Program-made: the position numbers and the translations under genes
Shown here: positions 34,842 to 44,582 of the stretch, piece by piece
Layout: each line of letters starts with the position of its first letter
Position numbering within the stretch: the stretch's first letter is position 1
Assembly (NCBI GenBank): GCA_039030395.1
Contig: JBCCEF010000009.1
Coordinates: 62,001 to 126,000, forward strand
Length of the DNA: 64,000 bases
Reading direction: 5' to 3'
From: Acidobacteriota bacterium
GTDB taxonomy: Bacteria > Acidobacteriota > Thermoanaerobaculia > Multivoradales > JBCCEF01
Notes under the pieces: generated by a model
The model's input: only the letters and a program-made list of their open reading frames with translations
Database searches by the model: none
Told to the model about the DNA's origin: nothing

Positions 34842-35654
34842 TCATTCCAGGTAGGTCGACGGAACGGGCTCGGCATCGAGCAATTCGATCCGCCGCAGGA
34901 TCGGCTCGAGGCGGCGGCCGAAGGCGACGGTGGCCCGATAGCGGGGCGGCTGGAAAGTGTTGGGCGAGGTGGTGGACGCGTCCCGCTGCCGCAATTCGTC
35001 GAGCGGACCGCGCAGGCCACGCGGGGCGTGGACCTGGCGGACCAGCACCTCGACCCGGCTCATCAGGGAGGGTTCGGGCGTGTAGTTCACCCAAATCTCG
35101 ACGACGCCTGGCACGATCACGTATCGGAAACGATCCGGATACCGGCTCCGCAGCTCTCGGCGGTCCGCGCCGGCATCGGCCACCCGCAGGCGACTCTCTT
35201 CCACCTCCGCCCGGCGCAGGCGACGCGCGTGATCCTCTGGCGATTGCCATTCGGCCGGCCCTTCCCGGCGGCGCTTGGCTAAAGATCCACGCCACAGTTC
35301 CCCGTCCATTTCGAGCACGATCAGAAGGGGTTTCGACTGTCGCGGAACGTAAGCCCGCGCCGGATCTTCAAAGGCTTCTTCCGCTGTCGGCACCTTCGCA
35401 AAGTCGAATCCGAGCCGACGCAACTTGTCGGCGTCGAAGTTCGCCGTACTGAGGTTGTCATGTCGCCAGCGGAGGTGGAGTGAAAGGCCCGAATCCTCCA
35501 TCTCCTCACGCCACCTGCCTGGGAGCTCGAGTTCCCGTTCGGTGAGTACCACCACCGCCTCGGGGTCCCCCGTCCGGTTCCACAGCACGCCGCCGAGAGC
35601 CACCAGATTGGCGGCCAGCAGAAGCGCGAGGGGCAACACCCAGCGGAGCTTCAC
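34842..35654 (-). CDS. DUF4824-like / GDYXXLXY-type accessory protein
   Basis: 270 aa from GTG 35654, which overlaps the DUF2157 stop by 4 nt. One N-terminal membrane helix (VLPLALLLAANLVALGGVLW) anchors a soluble, probably extracytoplasmic domain beginning VVVLTERELELPGRW. FDADKLRRLGFDFAKVP near residue 80 and the phrase PLLIVLEMDGELW near 120 fit the DUF4824 group that sits beside DUF2157 membrane proteins. No catalytic residues are apparent. The strict pairing suggests a membrane complex of unknown role. Confidence 0.72.
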   Translation of the reverse strand: MKLRWVLPLALLLAANLVALGGVLWNRTGDPEAVVVLTERELELPGRWREEMEDSGLSLHLRWRHDNLSTANFDADKLRRLGFDFAKVPTAEEAFEDPARAYVPRQSKPLLIVLEMDGELWRGSLAKRRREGPAEWQSPEDHARRLRRAEVEESRLRVADAGADRRELRSRYPDRFRYVIVPGVVEIWVNYTPEPSLMSRVEVLVRQVHAPRGLRGPLDELRQRDASTTSPNTFQPPRYRATVAFGRRLEPILRRIELLDAEPVPSTYLE

Positions 35655-36733
35655 GCCACCCCTCCCCGGTTCGCCAGCCAGCGCCGGCAGCGCTGCAGCA
35701 CGACCATCGCCGCCACCGCCGTCACGGCGATGAGCAAGAAGAATAGGTAGCGCGGCATCCAGTCCCACCACCAGTCGACGTACTTGGTGTAGAGAAAGAT
35801 GACGAAGAAGGTGCTGCCGGTGTTCACCACCTCACCCCACCGCTGGCGAATCCCCCAGCCGATGGCGGCGGCGCACAAAACGAAACCGAGTACCTGGTAA
35901 AGCGCCTCGGTGGTATCCGGCGCGAAGGGCAGAAAGCTGCCGCGCCCCCAGTTGGAGAGAATCAGGATGGGAACGAACAGGCAAAGCAAGCCGGCGATTC
36001 GCCAGATAGGGGGAAAATCCGCGCGCTGCCGATGAGCGACGATCATCGGCAGCGCGAAGAACAGCAGTCCTACCGGCAGGAAAGTCTCCGGCCGCTCGCC
36101 GAAGGAAAGCCAGTAGAGACCGCCCCAGGTGCCCACCTGGGCGGAGAGGAACCCGGTCAGGCTGATCAGCCCGGCAGCCAGGAGCAAGCGTAGCCGATAG
36201 CCGTAGGAGAGCAGCAGCCCGAAGGCGCCCCAGGCGAGAAAGGCGCTGGGGGTGGGAATGACGTTGAAGATCCGACCGAGCACCGAGAGATCGAGCACGA
36301 AGCAGGCAAAGGCGACGAGGGCAGCCAGGGCGGTGAAGTAGCCGGAGCGATCACGCCGCGCCACCCACTCGGTGCCGAAAAGCGCCAGGATCGGAGCGCC
36401 GACGAGGATCGCCACCTGGAGGGGCGTCGCCAGCAGTCCCCAAACGCGGTAGAAGAACAGCACCACGCTGGCCGACAGGGCCAGGGAGCCCAAGAAGGAG
36501 GCGATGCGCAGGCCCCAGGAGAGACGCTTCTCGTCGACATCGCGGTCGATGTCGTGAGCCCGGCGCAGCTCCTCCACCAGGAGATCGTGGTGCCCCTCGA
36601 CGGCGGCGCGCTGCGCTTCCGTCAGGGCGAGCACCCCGCTCCTTTCGAGATCCGTCAGCTCCGCCCGGAAGGCGGCGATGCGATCCACCCGCCGCTGGGC
36701 TTCGAGGTGCGAGAGGGTCGGCGGATCGCTCAT
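35651..36733 (-). CDS. DUF2157 membrane protein
   Basis: 360 aa. The N-terminal ~75 residues are soluble and helical (AELTDLERSGVLALTEAQ), typical of DUF2157, followed by about ten hydrophobic helices. A Trp-rich segment (KYVDWWWDWMPRYLFF) near residue 325 matches the C-terminal part of such proteins. The downstream gene overlaps by 4 nt. The function of the family is not known. The gene is preceded by an 80-nt gap to the S9 peptidase gene. Confidence 0.85.
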   Translation of the reverse strand: MSDPPTLSHLEAQRRVDRIAAFRAELTDLERSGVLALTEAQRAAVEGHHDLLVEELRRAHDIDRDVDEKRLSWGLRIASFLGSLALSASVVLFFYRVWGLLATPLQVAILVGAPILALFGTEWVARRDRSGYFTALAALVAFACFVLDLSVLGRIFNVIPTPSAFLAWGAFGLLLSYGYRLRLLLAAGLISLTGFLSAQVGTWGGLYWLSFGERPETFLPVGLLFFALPMIVAHRQRADFPPIWRIAGLLCLFVPILILSNWGRGSFLPFAPDTTEALYQVLGFVLCAAAIGWGIRQRWGEVVNTGSTFFVIFLYTKYVDWWWDWMPRYLFFLLIAVTAVAAMVVLQRCRRWLANRGGVA

Positions 36734-36813
36734 CCGCCGCCGCGGTGCCGGAGATTGGGCTCAGTTGTCGGACAAGGCATCTCGCCGGCAAGGGTATCAA
36801 CCGGCCGACGACT

Positions 36814-38829
36814 TCAGTCGGACTTCAAGGCACGCCGCAGGCTGGTCCCAGCGAGTCGGAGGTTTGCCTCCAGGTAGCGCTCCAGGTCCGGATCCGCCTC
36901 CTCCACGACCCGGCCACCAAGGTGAAGGCCGAAAAAGCGTTCGATCAGGTAGAGGTAGGCGCGCCGCAGGCGGGGATCCTCGAAACTGTGGCCGGACTCG
37001 TCGTCCACCAACAGGCTGACGTCCCGTCCGAGGTTGTCGAGGGCCGCGGCATAGTGGCGCACCTCGGCGATGTCGACCTTGACGTCGCGAGCGCCGGCGA
37101 CCATCAGCAGCGGCCGCTGCGTCGCGGCCAGGTGGTGCTCCGGCGAGTGGCTCCGCAGGTGGGCCGCGATCTCCGGATTCTCGAAGTCGAAGACATGCGT
37201 CCGCAGCAACCGCTTGAGGGGCATTCCACCGGCAAAGGTCGCCTCGTCGTCGTAGGCGCGCAGGGTCCGCAGCAGATCGATGGGCGGCGCCGACGCGATG
37301 CCGGCCCGGAAACGTCGCGGCGTGAAGGCGAGGGCACCGAGGGTCGAGAAACCACCGAAGGAGTGTCCGAGAATGCCCACCCGCTCAGCATCGCCGTAGC
37401 CTTCGCCGAGCAGGTGGTCCACCCCGTCGAGGATGTCCTGCTGGACCCGGCCGTTGCCGAAGTCGCCGCCGCCGGCCAGCATGTACGACAGGCCATAGCC
37501 GGTGGAAGCCCGGAAATTGGGCTCGAACACCAGGTAGCCGCGATCGGCGAGAAACTGCGCGATCGAGTCCCAGCCGGACTGCACGTGGTTCCAGGGACCG
37601 CCGTGCACTTTCACCACCAGCGGCGCGGTGCCCGGATCGCCCTGCGCCGGCAGAGTGAGGAAGCCGTGGACGAGTCGGCCGTCGCTCGCCCGGTAGGACA
37701 GGTGCTGCTGGCGGCCGCGGCCCACCGCCGGCAGCGGTGCGCCGCCGGAGCGCTCCTCGCGCAGGATCTCCCGCAAGCGATCGCTCGCCGGGTCGTACAG
37801 GTGGTGCCGCGGATGGTGGGTGCCGGCACCGGCCTCCATCACCCACCACGAACCGCCATTGAACCGGGGCTCGATCCACAACTCGCTGCCGGCAAAGCGC
37901 GCCGCAAGACGCTCCAGGTGTCCCTTCCCCGAGGCGTCCAAGGCATAGATCCGCCGCGCCTCGGTGTGGTGGACGGCGAACACCGGCTGTCCGGAGGCCG
38001 GTTCGAGGATCACCGTGGCGAGGTCCGCCAGGCCGCGCGGATCCCGGTGCATCGGGCGCTCCTTCGCCGTCCGAAGATCGAACTCCGTCAAGCCCCAGAG
38101 GTCCTCTTCGATCCGCCGACGCAGCACCAGCGAAGCGCCGTCCGGGCGGGCGGCCACCAAAGCGCAGGCATTGCGAAAGCCACAGCGCAGAATCTCCGGC
38201 CCGGCACCGACAGCGCCATTCTCGACCCGCCGAATCACCCGCTCCAGACCGTCCACCTCCGCCAGCCAGGCAAGCTGTCCGCGAGGGTCGAACAAAAAGT
38301 CGACGATCGAGCCTTCTCCCTGCCACAGAACGTCCCGCTCACCCTCGAGGCCGACCCGAAGTAGCCGGTGCCGGCCCGTCTCCTCGTCGAACTCGGTGAC
38401 GAGCGCCGCCCCCGGCAGCACCGGATGCGGCCCCTGATAGCGCTGTTCGATGCGTTCGTCGAAGCGCCACAGGGCAAAGGGACGGCCTGCGGCGACCGGC
38501 ACGTACGCGATGCGCTCGCCCAGTTCCAGGAACAAGCCCTCGCCATCGGCGGACCACGCCACGCCATCGATCCGGCGCGGTGCGAGGCGGCGGCGTTTCT
38601 CGCCACTCGCCGTGTCGAGCAACCACAGGCTGGCGCCGAACTCCTCGCGCAGCAGGTAGGCCAGCCGGTCGCCGGCCGGGGCCAGGGCCGCCGACGCGAT
38701 GGCCGGCTGGGCGAGATACCGCTCGATCGCCGGCGGGCGGTCCGCTCCCCGCAGCGCGGCGGGAAGGGCCAAAGCGACCAGGAGGAGGGCGAGGGTTACC
38801 TTCCCCGATGGACGCTTCACGGCGGTCAC
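36814..38829 (-). CDS. Prolyl oligopeptidase family (S9) serine peptidase
   Basis: 671 aa from GTG 38829, which overlaps the permease stop as GTGA. A hydrophobic leader (VTLALLLVALALPAALRG) suggests export to the periplasm. Residues ~45-400 read as a beta-propeller. The catalytic domain follows: VKVHGGPWNHVQSGWD, the nucleophile elbow GILGHSFGGFSTLGAL, the Asp region VAGARDVKVD, and the His in LVDDESGHSFEDP. The triad is complete. S9 enzymes cut short peptides, often after Pro or from the N-terminus as acylaminoacyl or dipeptidyl peptidases. Translation coupling to an ABC transporter suggests it processes a transported peptide. Confidence 0.92.
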   Translation of the reverse strand: MTAVKRPSGKVTLALLLVALALPAALRGADRPPAIERYLAQPAIASAALAPAGDRLAYLLREEFGASLWLLDTASGEKRRRLAPRRIDGVAWSADGEGLFLELGERIAYVPVAAGRPFALWRFDERIEQRYQGPHPVLPGAALVTEFDEETGRHRLLRVGLEGERDVLWQGEGSIVDFLFDPRGQLAWLAEVDGLERVIRRVENGAVGAGPEILRCGFRNACALVAARPDGASLVLRRRIEEDLWGLTEFDLRTAKERPMHRDPRGLADLATVILEPASGQPVFAVHHTEARRIYALDASGKGHLERLAARFAGSELWIEPRFNGGSWWVMEAGAGTHHPRHHLYDPASDRLREILREERSGGAPLPAVGRGRQQHLSYRASDGRLVHGFLTLPAQGDPGTAPLVVKVHGGPWNHVQSGWDSIAQFLADRGYLVFEPNFRASTGYGLSYMLAGGGDFGNGRVQQDILDGVDHLLGEGYGDAERVGILGHSFGGFSTLGALAFTPRRFRAGIASAPPIDLLRTLRAYDDEATFAGGMPLKRLLRTHVFDFENPEIAAHLRSHSPEHHLAATQRPLLMVAGARDVKVDIAEVRHYAAALDNLGRDVSLLVDDESGHSFEDPRLRRAYLYLIERFFGLHLGGRVVEEADPDLERYLEANLRLAGTSLRRALKSD

Positions 38830-40694
38830 GCGACCGCGCCTTCCGGCAACGCCGCCGACGGCGGAGAGCGGCGGACCGGGACGAGGTCCTCCCGCCGGCT
38901 GGTCAAGAATACGAATGAAAGAAGGCCCGGAACGCCGGTCAGGAAGCCGGCCGCGATCCATCCCCACCGCTCCCTCATCGTCAACCGGCGCCGCCGCGCC
39001 AGCCATGCGACCGAAGCGGCCGACAGCAACGCAACCCCCAGCGCGGCGAGGTACACCGCGGAGGGCAGCCGGCGGCGCAGCAGATCCGACGCCGTGATTC
39101 GATTCGCGCTGCGCGGCGCCGCCGCCGACCAGGCCAGGTAGTGGAACGAACGCAGAGCCGGCGACAGGATGAATCCCAAGTACCGGCTGCTGGCGTGCAG
39201 CCCTACCCGCAGGGGGCGCTCCGCCACCGGCGACCACTCCCCGTCGAAGGACACCTCGCCGATCACCTGCTCGGTGGAAGCGAAGCCGTAGTCACTCAGG
39301 CGACCGCTCAGGAACGCCACCGCCCAACCGTCTACCAGCTCGGCGAAGTGAACGCCGAAGAGGTTGCGCAGCTCAGTGGGCAGGGGGACCGCCGCTCGCG
39401 CCACCAGGGTCTCGTCGCGCGGGCGCGGCGTAAACAGGTAGAGGGCTCGATCACTCAGCACGGCGAGGGAGGTTCCGCCGGTCGGAGCGGATACCAATCG
39501 CTCCCCCGCCGGCGCCCGCCAGAGGGTCGTGAACTCACCGGTCTCCGGATCGAGGCGCAGCAGCTCCGGCCCGGCGGCAACGTAGGAGCCTCGCACCAGA
39601 GGAACCGTGTCGAAGGCCTCCTGCGATGCGCCCTTCCCCAACCATCCGGCCGCCTCGCCGGAGCGGATTTCGGTGCCTTCAAAGCGCATCGCGTCGTGCC
39701 GGAAGACCCAGCGCACCTCGCCCTCGCTATCGATCAACGGCGGCCCGTCGCCCTGGAAGAACAGCTGATGCCGCAGCGGCCGCCGGGCGAGAGTCGGCGA
39801 CACCCAGTGGGCGTCCGCCAGGGCGATCTGCCGCTCGAGGAAGCGCGCCGCGGGCGAATCGCCGGCGCTCAGGGCATGGAGCATCGCCTCGCCCTCGGGC
39901 AGAGTCCGCACCCACGGGGTGCTGCCCTCGCCGAAGTACTCGTTCCAGCTCCAGGTCGGCAGACCGCCGAGACCCACTTCTTTGGTGACGATGGTCATCG
40001 AATAAATGAAGTTGCCGGCGAACAGCAGCAGACCGAGGAAGGCGTACTGGATCGGCAGCGCCGTGGCGGCCAGAGCGAGGGGCTTTCTCACGTGGCTGGT
40101 GAGATCCGGCTTGAAGGCCGCGTAGGTGATGTAGGCGAGCCACAGCAAGACCACCGCCATCACCAAGAACACCCAGCCTCCGACGGCCGACGAAGTCAGG
40201 AAGAAGGCCGGCCAGCACACCACGAACAGCGCCACCCGGCTCTTCGACAGCAAGATGAACACGCCACACAGGTAGTAGGCCACGACCAGGCCGACGATGA
40301 AGGGCATCAGCAGCCAGTGGCGTGGATCGACCCCCGCCGGCGACCCGAGGATCATCGCCAGAGTGTTGACCACCCAGGGAAGAGCCACCGCGGCGGCGAT
40401 GGCGATGGCGCCGGCCAGGGTGAGGGCGGCGAAGATGCGGCCCGGAGCAAGAGGGCGGTGGATCAAGTAGGCCCACTGGTTGGGGCGCTGGTAGGGGCCG
40501 AACTGGACCCTACCGAAGATCAGTCCGCAAAGACCGTAGAACAGTACGCCGACGGCCATCAGAGCGCGCGAAGGCACGAAGGGATCCGCAAAGGTCGCCA
40601 GTAGACGAAGGCCCACCAGGTGGGCGATGCCAAAGATCAGAATGAGGCTACGGAAGCGCCGTAGCTCGCTCGAAGTCAAGTGCCACATGGTCAT
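38826..40694 (-). CDS. ABC transporter permease-like protein with extracytoplasmic beta domain
   Basis: 622 aa. About six hydrophobic helices in the first 235 residues (LILIFGIAHLVGLRLL to LFAGNFIYSMTIV) are followed by a soluble ~300-aa beta-rich domain (LRLDPETGEFTTLWRAPAGE suggests propeller-like repeats), and two helices close the chain. The start overlaps the stop of the ATPase gene by 4 nt and the end overlaps the S9 peptidase start by 4 nt. I infer it is the membrane partner of that ATPase. The sequence is unlike common permease families, and the large sensor-like domain is unusual. Confidence 0.75.
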   Translation of the reverse strand: MTMWHLTSSELRRFRSLILIFGIAHLVGLRLLATFADPFVPSRALMAVGVLFYGLCGLIFGRVQFGPYQRPNQWAYLIHRPLAPGRIFAALTLAGAIAIAAAVALPWVVNTLAMILGSPAGVDPRHWLLMPFIVGLVVAYYLCGVFILLSKSRVALFVVCWPAFFLTSSAVGGWVFLVMAVVLLWLAYITYAAFKPDLTSHVRKPLALAATALPIQYAFLGLLLFAGNFIYSMTIVTKEVGLGGLPTWSWNEYFGEGSTPWVRTLPEGEAMLHALSAGDSPAARFLERQIALADAHWVSPTLARRPLRHQLFFQGDGPPLIDSEGEVRWVFRHDAMRFEGTEIRSGEAAGWLGKGASQEAFDTVPLVRGSYVAAGPELLRLDPETGEFTTLWRAPAGERLVSAPTGGTSLAVLSDRALYLFTPRPRDETLVARAAVPLPTELRNLFGVHFAELVDGWAVAFLSGRLSDYGFASTEQVIGEVSFDGEWSPVAERPLRVGLHASSRYLGFILSPALRSFHYLAWSAAAPRSANRITASDLLRRRLPSAVYLAALGVALLSAASVAWLARRRRLTMRERWGWIAAGFLTGVPGLLSFVFLTSRREDLVPVRRSPPSAALPEGAVA

Positions 40695-41698
40695 TTCCTG
40701 GAGTCAGGGGAAGGATGGTCAGGGGAATTTGGAGCCGAGTGTCCGCGGGTGAGAAAGGCGTTGACCGCGCGGTCGAAGCCCACCGAGGAGCGCACGATGT
40801 CGTCGCCGCCGAGGCTCGCCAGGAGGGCCGGAAAGTCGCGATCCGGATCGATCACCACCAGTTCGGTCCGCTCCTCAATGCGGCGGGTCTGGAGAAGGCC
40901 CGGAACCACCGGCAGCGGTCCCGGCGGAAAGATCGCCGTCCAGGCGGCGATGCGCTGGAGGAAGTCGTCCGGCGGCGAGTGGTGCACCAGTCGGCCGCCT
41001 TCGAGGATCACCAGATCCTCGGCCACCCGCTCGATCTCGTCCATCTGGTGCGAGCAGTAGACGATGGTGCGGCCGGGGTCCTCCCCTGCGAACAGCAGCG
41101 CTTCGAGGAAGGCCTGTTTGGCGACCACGTCCAGGCCGAGGGTGGGCTCGTCGAGCATCAGCAACTGCGGCGATTGCGCCAGCGCCAGCGCCAGCGCCAG
41201 GTTTACCCCGGCCCGCTCGCCGCGGGAGAGCTGCCGTACCTGCTGCTCCGGCAGCACGTTGAAATGGCCGAGCACCTCGCGGTAGATCTTCTCGTTCCAG
41301 CACCGATAGAGATCCCGGTGCATCAGCCTCAGCCGTTCGATGCTCATCCACCCGGGCAGGGTGTGCTCTTCGTGCACCAGACCGATGCGGCCGCGCACCT
41401 CCGGGGCAAGGTTGGCGCAGTCCGTTCCCAACACCGAGCAGGCTCCGGCGGTCGGGCGCAGCAGCCCGAGGAGCAGCCGGAAAAGGGTGGACTTGCCGGC
41501 GCCGTTGCTGCCGACCAGCGCGTGGACCCCGCCGCGGGCAATCCGCAAGGTCAAGGAATCGAGAGCCATCTTGCGGCCGAAGCGCTTGGTCAAGGAGTCC
41601 GTTTCCAGGGCCCAGCGACCCTGCGGTCGAGAAACCGCCGCCGCCGTGAGGCGTGGAGCCTCCTCGGCGGACACCGGATGTTGGGTGGTTCCGATCAT
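40691..41698 (-). CDS. ABC transporter ATP-binding protein
   Basis: 335 aa. Walker A is VGSNGAGKSTLF near residue 57, Q-loop region near 97, the signature is LSRGERAGVNLALALA (LSRGE in place of LSGGQ) near 158, Walker B is LLMLDEPTLGLD near 178, and the switch His lies in VYCSHQMDE. The C-terminal ~90 residues are an extension seen in YtrB/CcmA-like exporters. It is the first structural gene after the YtrA-type regulator (6-nt gap) and is coupled to the permease by a 4-nt overlap. The likely role is export or sensing under control of the GntR protein. Confidence 0.93.
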   Translation of the reverse strand: MIGTTQHPVSAEEAPRLTAAAVSRPQGRWALETDSLTKRFGRKMALDSLTLRIARGGVHALVGSNGAGKSTLFRLLLGLLRPTAGACSVLGTDCANLAPEVRGRIGLVHEEHTLPGWMSIERLRLMHRDLYRCWNEKIYREVLGHFNVLPEQQVRQLSRGERAGVNLALALALAQSPQLLMLDEPTLGLDVVAKQAFLEALLFAGEDPGRTIVYCSHQMDEIERVAEDLVILEGGRLVHHSPPDDFLQRIAAWTAIFPPGPLPVVPGLLQTRRIEERTELVVIDPDRDFPALLASLGGDDIVRSSVGFDRAVNAFLTRGHSAPNSPDHPSPDSRK

Positions 41699-41704
41699 CA
41701 GTCC

Positions 41705-42088
41705 CTATTCCTTCGAAGCGAGAGGTTCGAGTTCACGCGCCAGGTGGTCGAGCAGATCCTGCGGCTCGTAGCCGAGGGCGGCCACCGCGCTAACGAAATG
41801 TTTGAGAGCTTCGTCGAGGCGGCGGCGCCGCTCGTCGTCGCTCAGCCGCTGCCGCGGCTCGCTGACGAACACGCCGACCCCCTGGCGGGCCTCGATCAGG
41901 CCCTCGGAGGTCAATTCGCTGTAGGCCTTGGCGACGGTGTTGGCGTTGACGGTGAGCTGCAGGGCCAGGCCCCGCACGCTCGGCAGCTTGGTGCCCGGCG
42001 GCAGTTCGCCCGTCGCGATTTTCATGCGCAGGCCGTCGACGATCTGACGAAAGACCGGTCGCGCGTCGCCGGTGGCGATCTGAATCAT
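41705..42088 (-). CDS. GntR-family repressor, YtrA type
   Basis: 127 aa. A winged helix (PVFRQIVDGLRMKIATGELP, SVRGLALQLTVNANTVAKAY) is followed by the short C-terminal helical dimerisation arm that defines the YtrA group. These repressors control the ABC transporter genes they precede and answer to cell-envelope stress or antibiotics. The arrangement here is the classic one: regulator, ATPase, permease. A good promoter with an overlapping inverted repeat lies upstream, consistent with autoregulation. Confidence 0.93.
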   Translation of the reverse strand: MIQIATGDARPVFRQIVDGLRMKIATGELPPGTKLPSVRGLALQLTVNANTVAKAYSELTSEGLIEARQGVGVFVSEPRQRLSDDERRRRLDEALKHFVSAVAALGYEPQDLLDHLARELEPLASKE

Positions 42089-42121
42089 GTTCGGGAAGCT
42101 CCACCGTTCGGCTGCACCAAC

Positions 42122-42165
42122 TGTACCATGTGATCTAGTACACTAAAGACAGTGGACCTTGTCAA
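42122..42165 (-). promoter_or_regulatory. Promoter and operator of the ytrA-like operon
   Basis: On the minus strand: TTGACA (42165-42160), a 17-nt spacer, and TGTACT (42142-42137). The inverted arms TGTAC (42122-42126) and GTACA (42138-42142) flank an 11-nt centre and overlap the -10 box. YtrA-type repressors bind sites of this TGTAC...GTACA form, so binding would block the polymerase. The polB start lies only 51 nt to the right on the opposite strand. Confidence 0.75.
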
Positions 42166-42215
42166 GTCCCGGGGTCGAGGGAAGGAAGGAGGCGACCGAG
42201 ATAGGCTGCCGAGCG

Positions 42216-44582
42216 ATGGCTGATCCGCCCGCCCCCTACCGAGGCTTCATCCTCGAACCCACCTACCGCATCGAGCGCGGCCGGCCGGTGGTGTTGCTGT
42301 TCGGAAAATTGGCCAACGGCGAGCCCTTTCTGGTGCGGGACCATCGCGAAGCACCGGCCTTCTACATCGAAGCGGCGGACGCCGAGCGAGCCGCGGCGCT
42401 GGGCGCTTCGAGCGTGGCGAGTCAACGCGTCACCCTCGCCGGACGGCCCGCCGCCAAGGTCGATCTCGCCGTGCCGCCAGATGCGCCGCCGCTGCGCGAC
42501 CGGCTGTTCGGCGCCGGTATCCCCTGCTACGAGGCGGACGTGCGCTTCGCCGTGCGCTACCTGATGCGCCGCGGCATCCGGAGCGCCGTCACCCTGCGCG
42601 GACCGTCGCGTCTGGAACCCGGCCTGGGACGGGTGTTCGAGGATCCGGAGATCGCACCGGCGGAAAGTGTCGCGGCGGGAGGGGGCGTGGAGCTCGCCGT
42701 CCTCTCCTTCGATATCGAGACGGATATGGGCGGCCAAGAGCTGCTCTCCGTCGCCTTTGAAGGAGAGGACGTTTCGGAGGTGCTGCTGTGGACTCCACCG
42801 GGCATGGACTGCCCCGACGGGGCGATCCCCTTCGCCAGCCAGAAGGAACTCCTCCAGGGCTTCCGGGACCGCCTCGTCGCCCTCGACCCGGACGTCCTCA
42901 CCGGCTGGAACATCGTGGAGTTCGATCTGCCGGTGCTCGCCCGGCTGGCGGAGCGCGAAGGGGTGGCGATGGATATCGGCCGCGGCGGTGGCCCCATGCG
43001 GATCCGTCCGCAGCGCAGCGGCGGCAACCAGATCACCCTCCCTGGACGCTTGGTGCTCGATGGGATTCGCCTGCTGCGCGGCGCCTTCGTCAAGATGGAG
43101 AGCTACTCCTTGGATCACGTCGCCCGCCAGGTTCTCGGCGAGGGCAAGCTGCTCTCCGGCGCGCACCGCGGAGAGGAAATCCAGCGGTTGTTCCGCGAGG
43201 ATCGCGAGCACTTCGTCGCCTACAACGCCCTCGACGCCCGGCTGGTGCTCGACATCCTCGACCGACTTCAACTGGTCGAGCTGGCCTGCGAGCGCAGCCT
43301 ATTGACCGGGCTGCCGCCGGACCGGGTCTCCGGCTCCATCGCCGCCTTCGACCTGCTGTATCTTTCGGAGCTGCACCGCCTCGGCATCGTGGCGCCGACC
43401 GTCGCCACGGCCCGCCGCCAGGCCGCTCAAAGCGGCACCGACAGCGCCGAGTCCAACTACGGCGGTGCGGTCCTCGAACCGGACACGGGGCTGTGGGAAC
43501 ACGTGCTGGTGTTCGACTTCAAGAGCCTCTATCCGAGCTTGATTCGCACCTTCCAGATCGACCCCCTCGGCTACTACCGCGCCGCCCGGGAGGACGACGG
43601 CGACCCGATCCGGGCACCCAACGGCGCCGCCTTCAGCCGCCGGCCGGGCATCCTGCCGGCGCTTCTCGACACCCTATTTCCGCGCCGCGAGGCGGCCAAG
43701 GCGGCCGGCGACAAGGTGGCCTCCTTCGCCATCAAGATCCTGATGAACTCGTTCTATGGCGTGCTCGGCACCTCCGCCTGCCGCTTCTACAACCCGCCGG
43801 TCGCCAACGCCATCACCGGCTTCGGGCGGGAGCTGCTGATGTGGTCCAAGAAGCGCATCGAGGGCTACGGCCACCGCGTGCTCTACGGCGACACGGACAG
43901 CCTGTTCGTCGCTTCCGGAGCCGCCGACGCGTCCGGTGCCAGGGACTTGGGCGAAGATCTGGTGCGGCGGCTGAACGAAGATCTCGCCGACCACATCGGC
44001 GCGAAATGGAAGGTCGAGAGCCGCTTGGAGCTGGAATTCGAACGGCTGTACCTGAAACTGCTGTTGGCGCCGGTTCGCCACGGCACCGGCGGTGCCCGCA
44101 AGCGCTACGCCGGCCTGGTGGACGAGGGAGACGGGCCAAAGGTGATCTTCACTGGCCTCGAAGCGGTCCGCCGAGACTGGACGGATCTCGCCCGCACGGT
44201 GCAGCGGGAACTCTACGAACGGCTATTTCACGAGCGTCCGGTGGAAGACTACCTGCATCAGGTGGTCACCGAGCTGCGGGACGGGCAACACGATGGTGCT
44301 CTGATCTACCGCAAAGCGCTGCGCAAGCGGCCAGAGGAGTACACCGCCACCACTCCGCCGCACGTTGCCGCCGCCCGCAAGATGCCCGGCAAGACACCGC
44401 GGATCATCCGCTATGTCATCACCCCGGGGGGCGCCGAGCCGGCAGCGGGCTGGCGCGGCGCACTCGATTACGAGCACTACGTACAAAAGCAGATCCGCCC
44501 CATTGCCGAACCGGTGTTGGCGATCCTCCAACTCGACTTCGCCAAGGTGATCGGCGACGACCGGCAACTGGAACTCTTCTGA
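42216..44582 (+). CDS. polB: Family B DNA polymerase (DNA polymerase II)
   Basis: 788 aa from ATG 42216. Exonuclease motif I is VLSFDIETDMGG near residue 165, exo II is LTGWNIVEFDLPVL near 228, and exo III is YNALDARLVLDI near 340. Polymerase motif A is FDFKSLYPSLI near 432, motif B is KILMNSFYGVLG near 507, and motif C is LYGDTDSLF near 555. Proofreading and polymerase sites are complete. In bacteria Pol II takes part in replication restart and translesion synthesis, often in the SOS response. No LexA-like site is evident upstream. The open frame extends to 42159 but the conserved N-terminus starts near the chosen ATG. No strong ribosome site precedes it. Confidence 0.96.
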   Translation: MADPPAPYRGFILEPTYRIERGRPVVLLFGKLANGEPFLVRDHREAPAFYIEAADAERAAALGASSVASQRVTLAGRPAAKVDLAVPPDAPPLRDRLFGAGIPCYEADVRFAVRYLMRRGIRSAVTLRGPSRLEPGLGRVFEDPEIAPAESVAAGGGVELAVLSFDIETDMGGQELLSVAFEGEDVSEVLLWTPPGMDCPDGAIPFASQKELLQGFRDRLVALDPDVLTGWNIVEFDLPVLARLAEREGVAMDIGRGGGPMRIRPQRSGGNQITLPGRLVLDGIRLLRGAFVKMESYSLDHVARQVLGEGKLLSGAHRGEEIQRLFREDREHFVAYNALDARLVLDILDRLQLVELACERSLLTGLPPDRVSGSIAAFDLLYLSELHRLGIVAPTVATARRQAAQSGTDSAESNYGGAVLEPDTGLWEHVLVFDFKSLYPSLIRTFQIDPLGYYRAAREDDGDPIRAPNGAAFSRRPGILPALLDTLFPRREAAKAAGDKVASFAIKILMNSFYGVLGTSACRFYNPPVANAITGFGRELLMWSKKRIEGYGHRVLYGDTDSLFVASGAADASGARDLGEDLVRRLNEDLADHIGAKWKVESRLELEFERLYLKLLLAPVRHGTGGARKRYAGLVDEGDGPKVIFTGLEAVRRDWTDLARTVQRELYERLFHERPVEDYLHQVVTELRDGQHDGALIYRKALRKRPEEYTATTPPHVAAARKMPGKTPRIIRYVITPGGAEPAAGWRGALDYEHYVQKQIRPIAEPVLAILQLDFAKVIGDDRQLELF

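Noticed and set aside
36745-40604. Two long plus-strand frames opposite the S9 peptidase and permease genes
   Set aside because: Gln/Arg/His-rich antisense shadows of genes with a complete catalytic triad and clear membrane helices.
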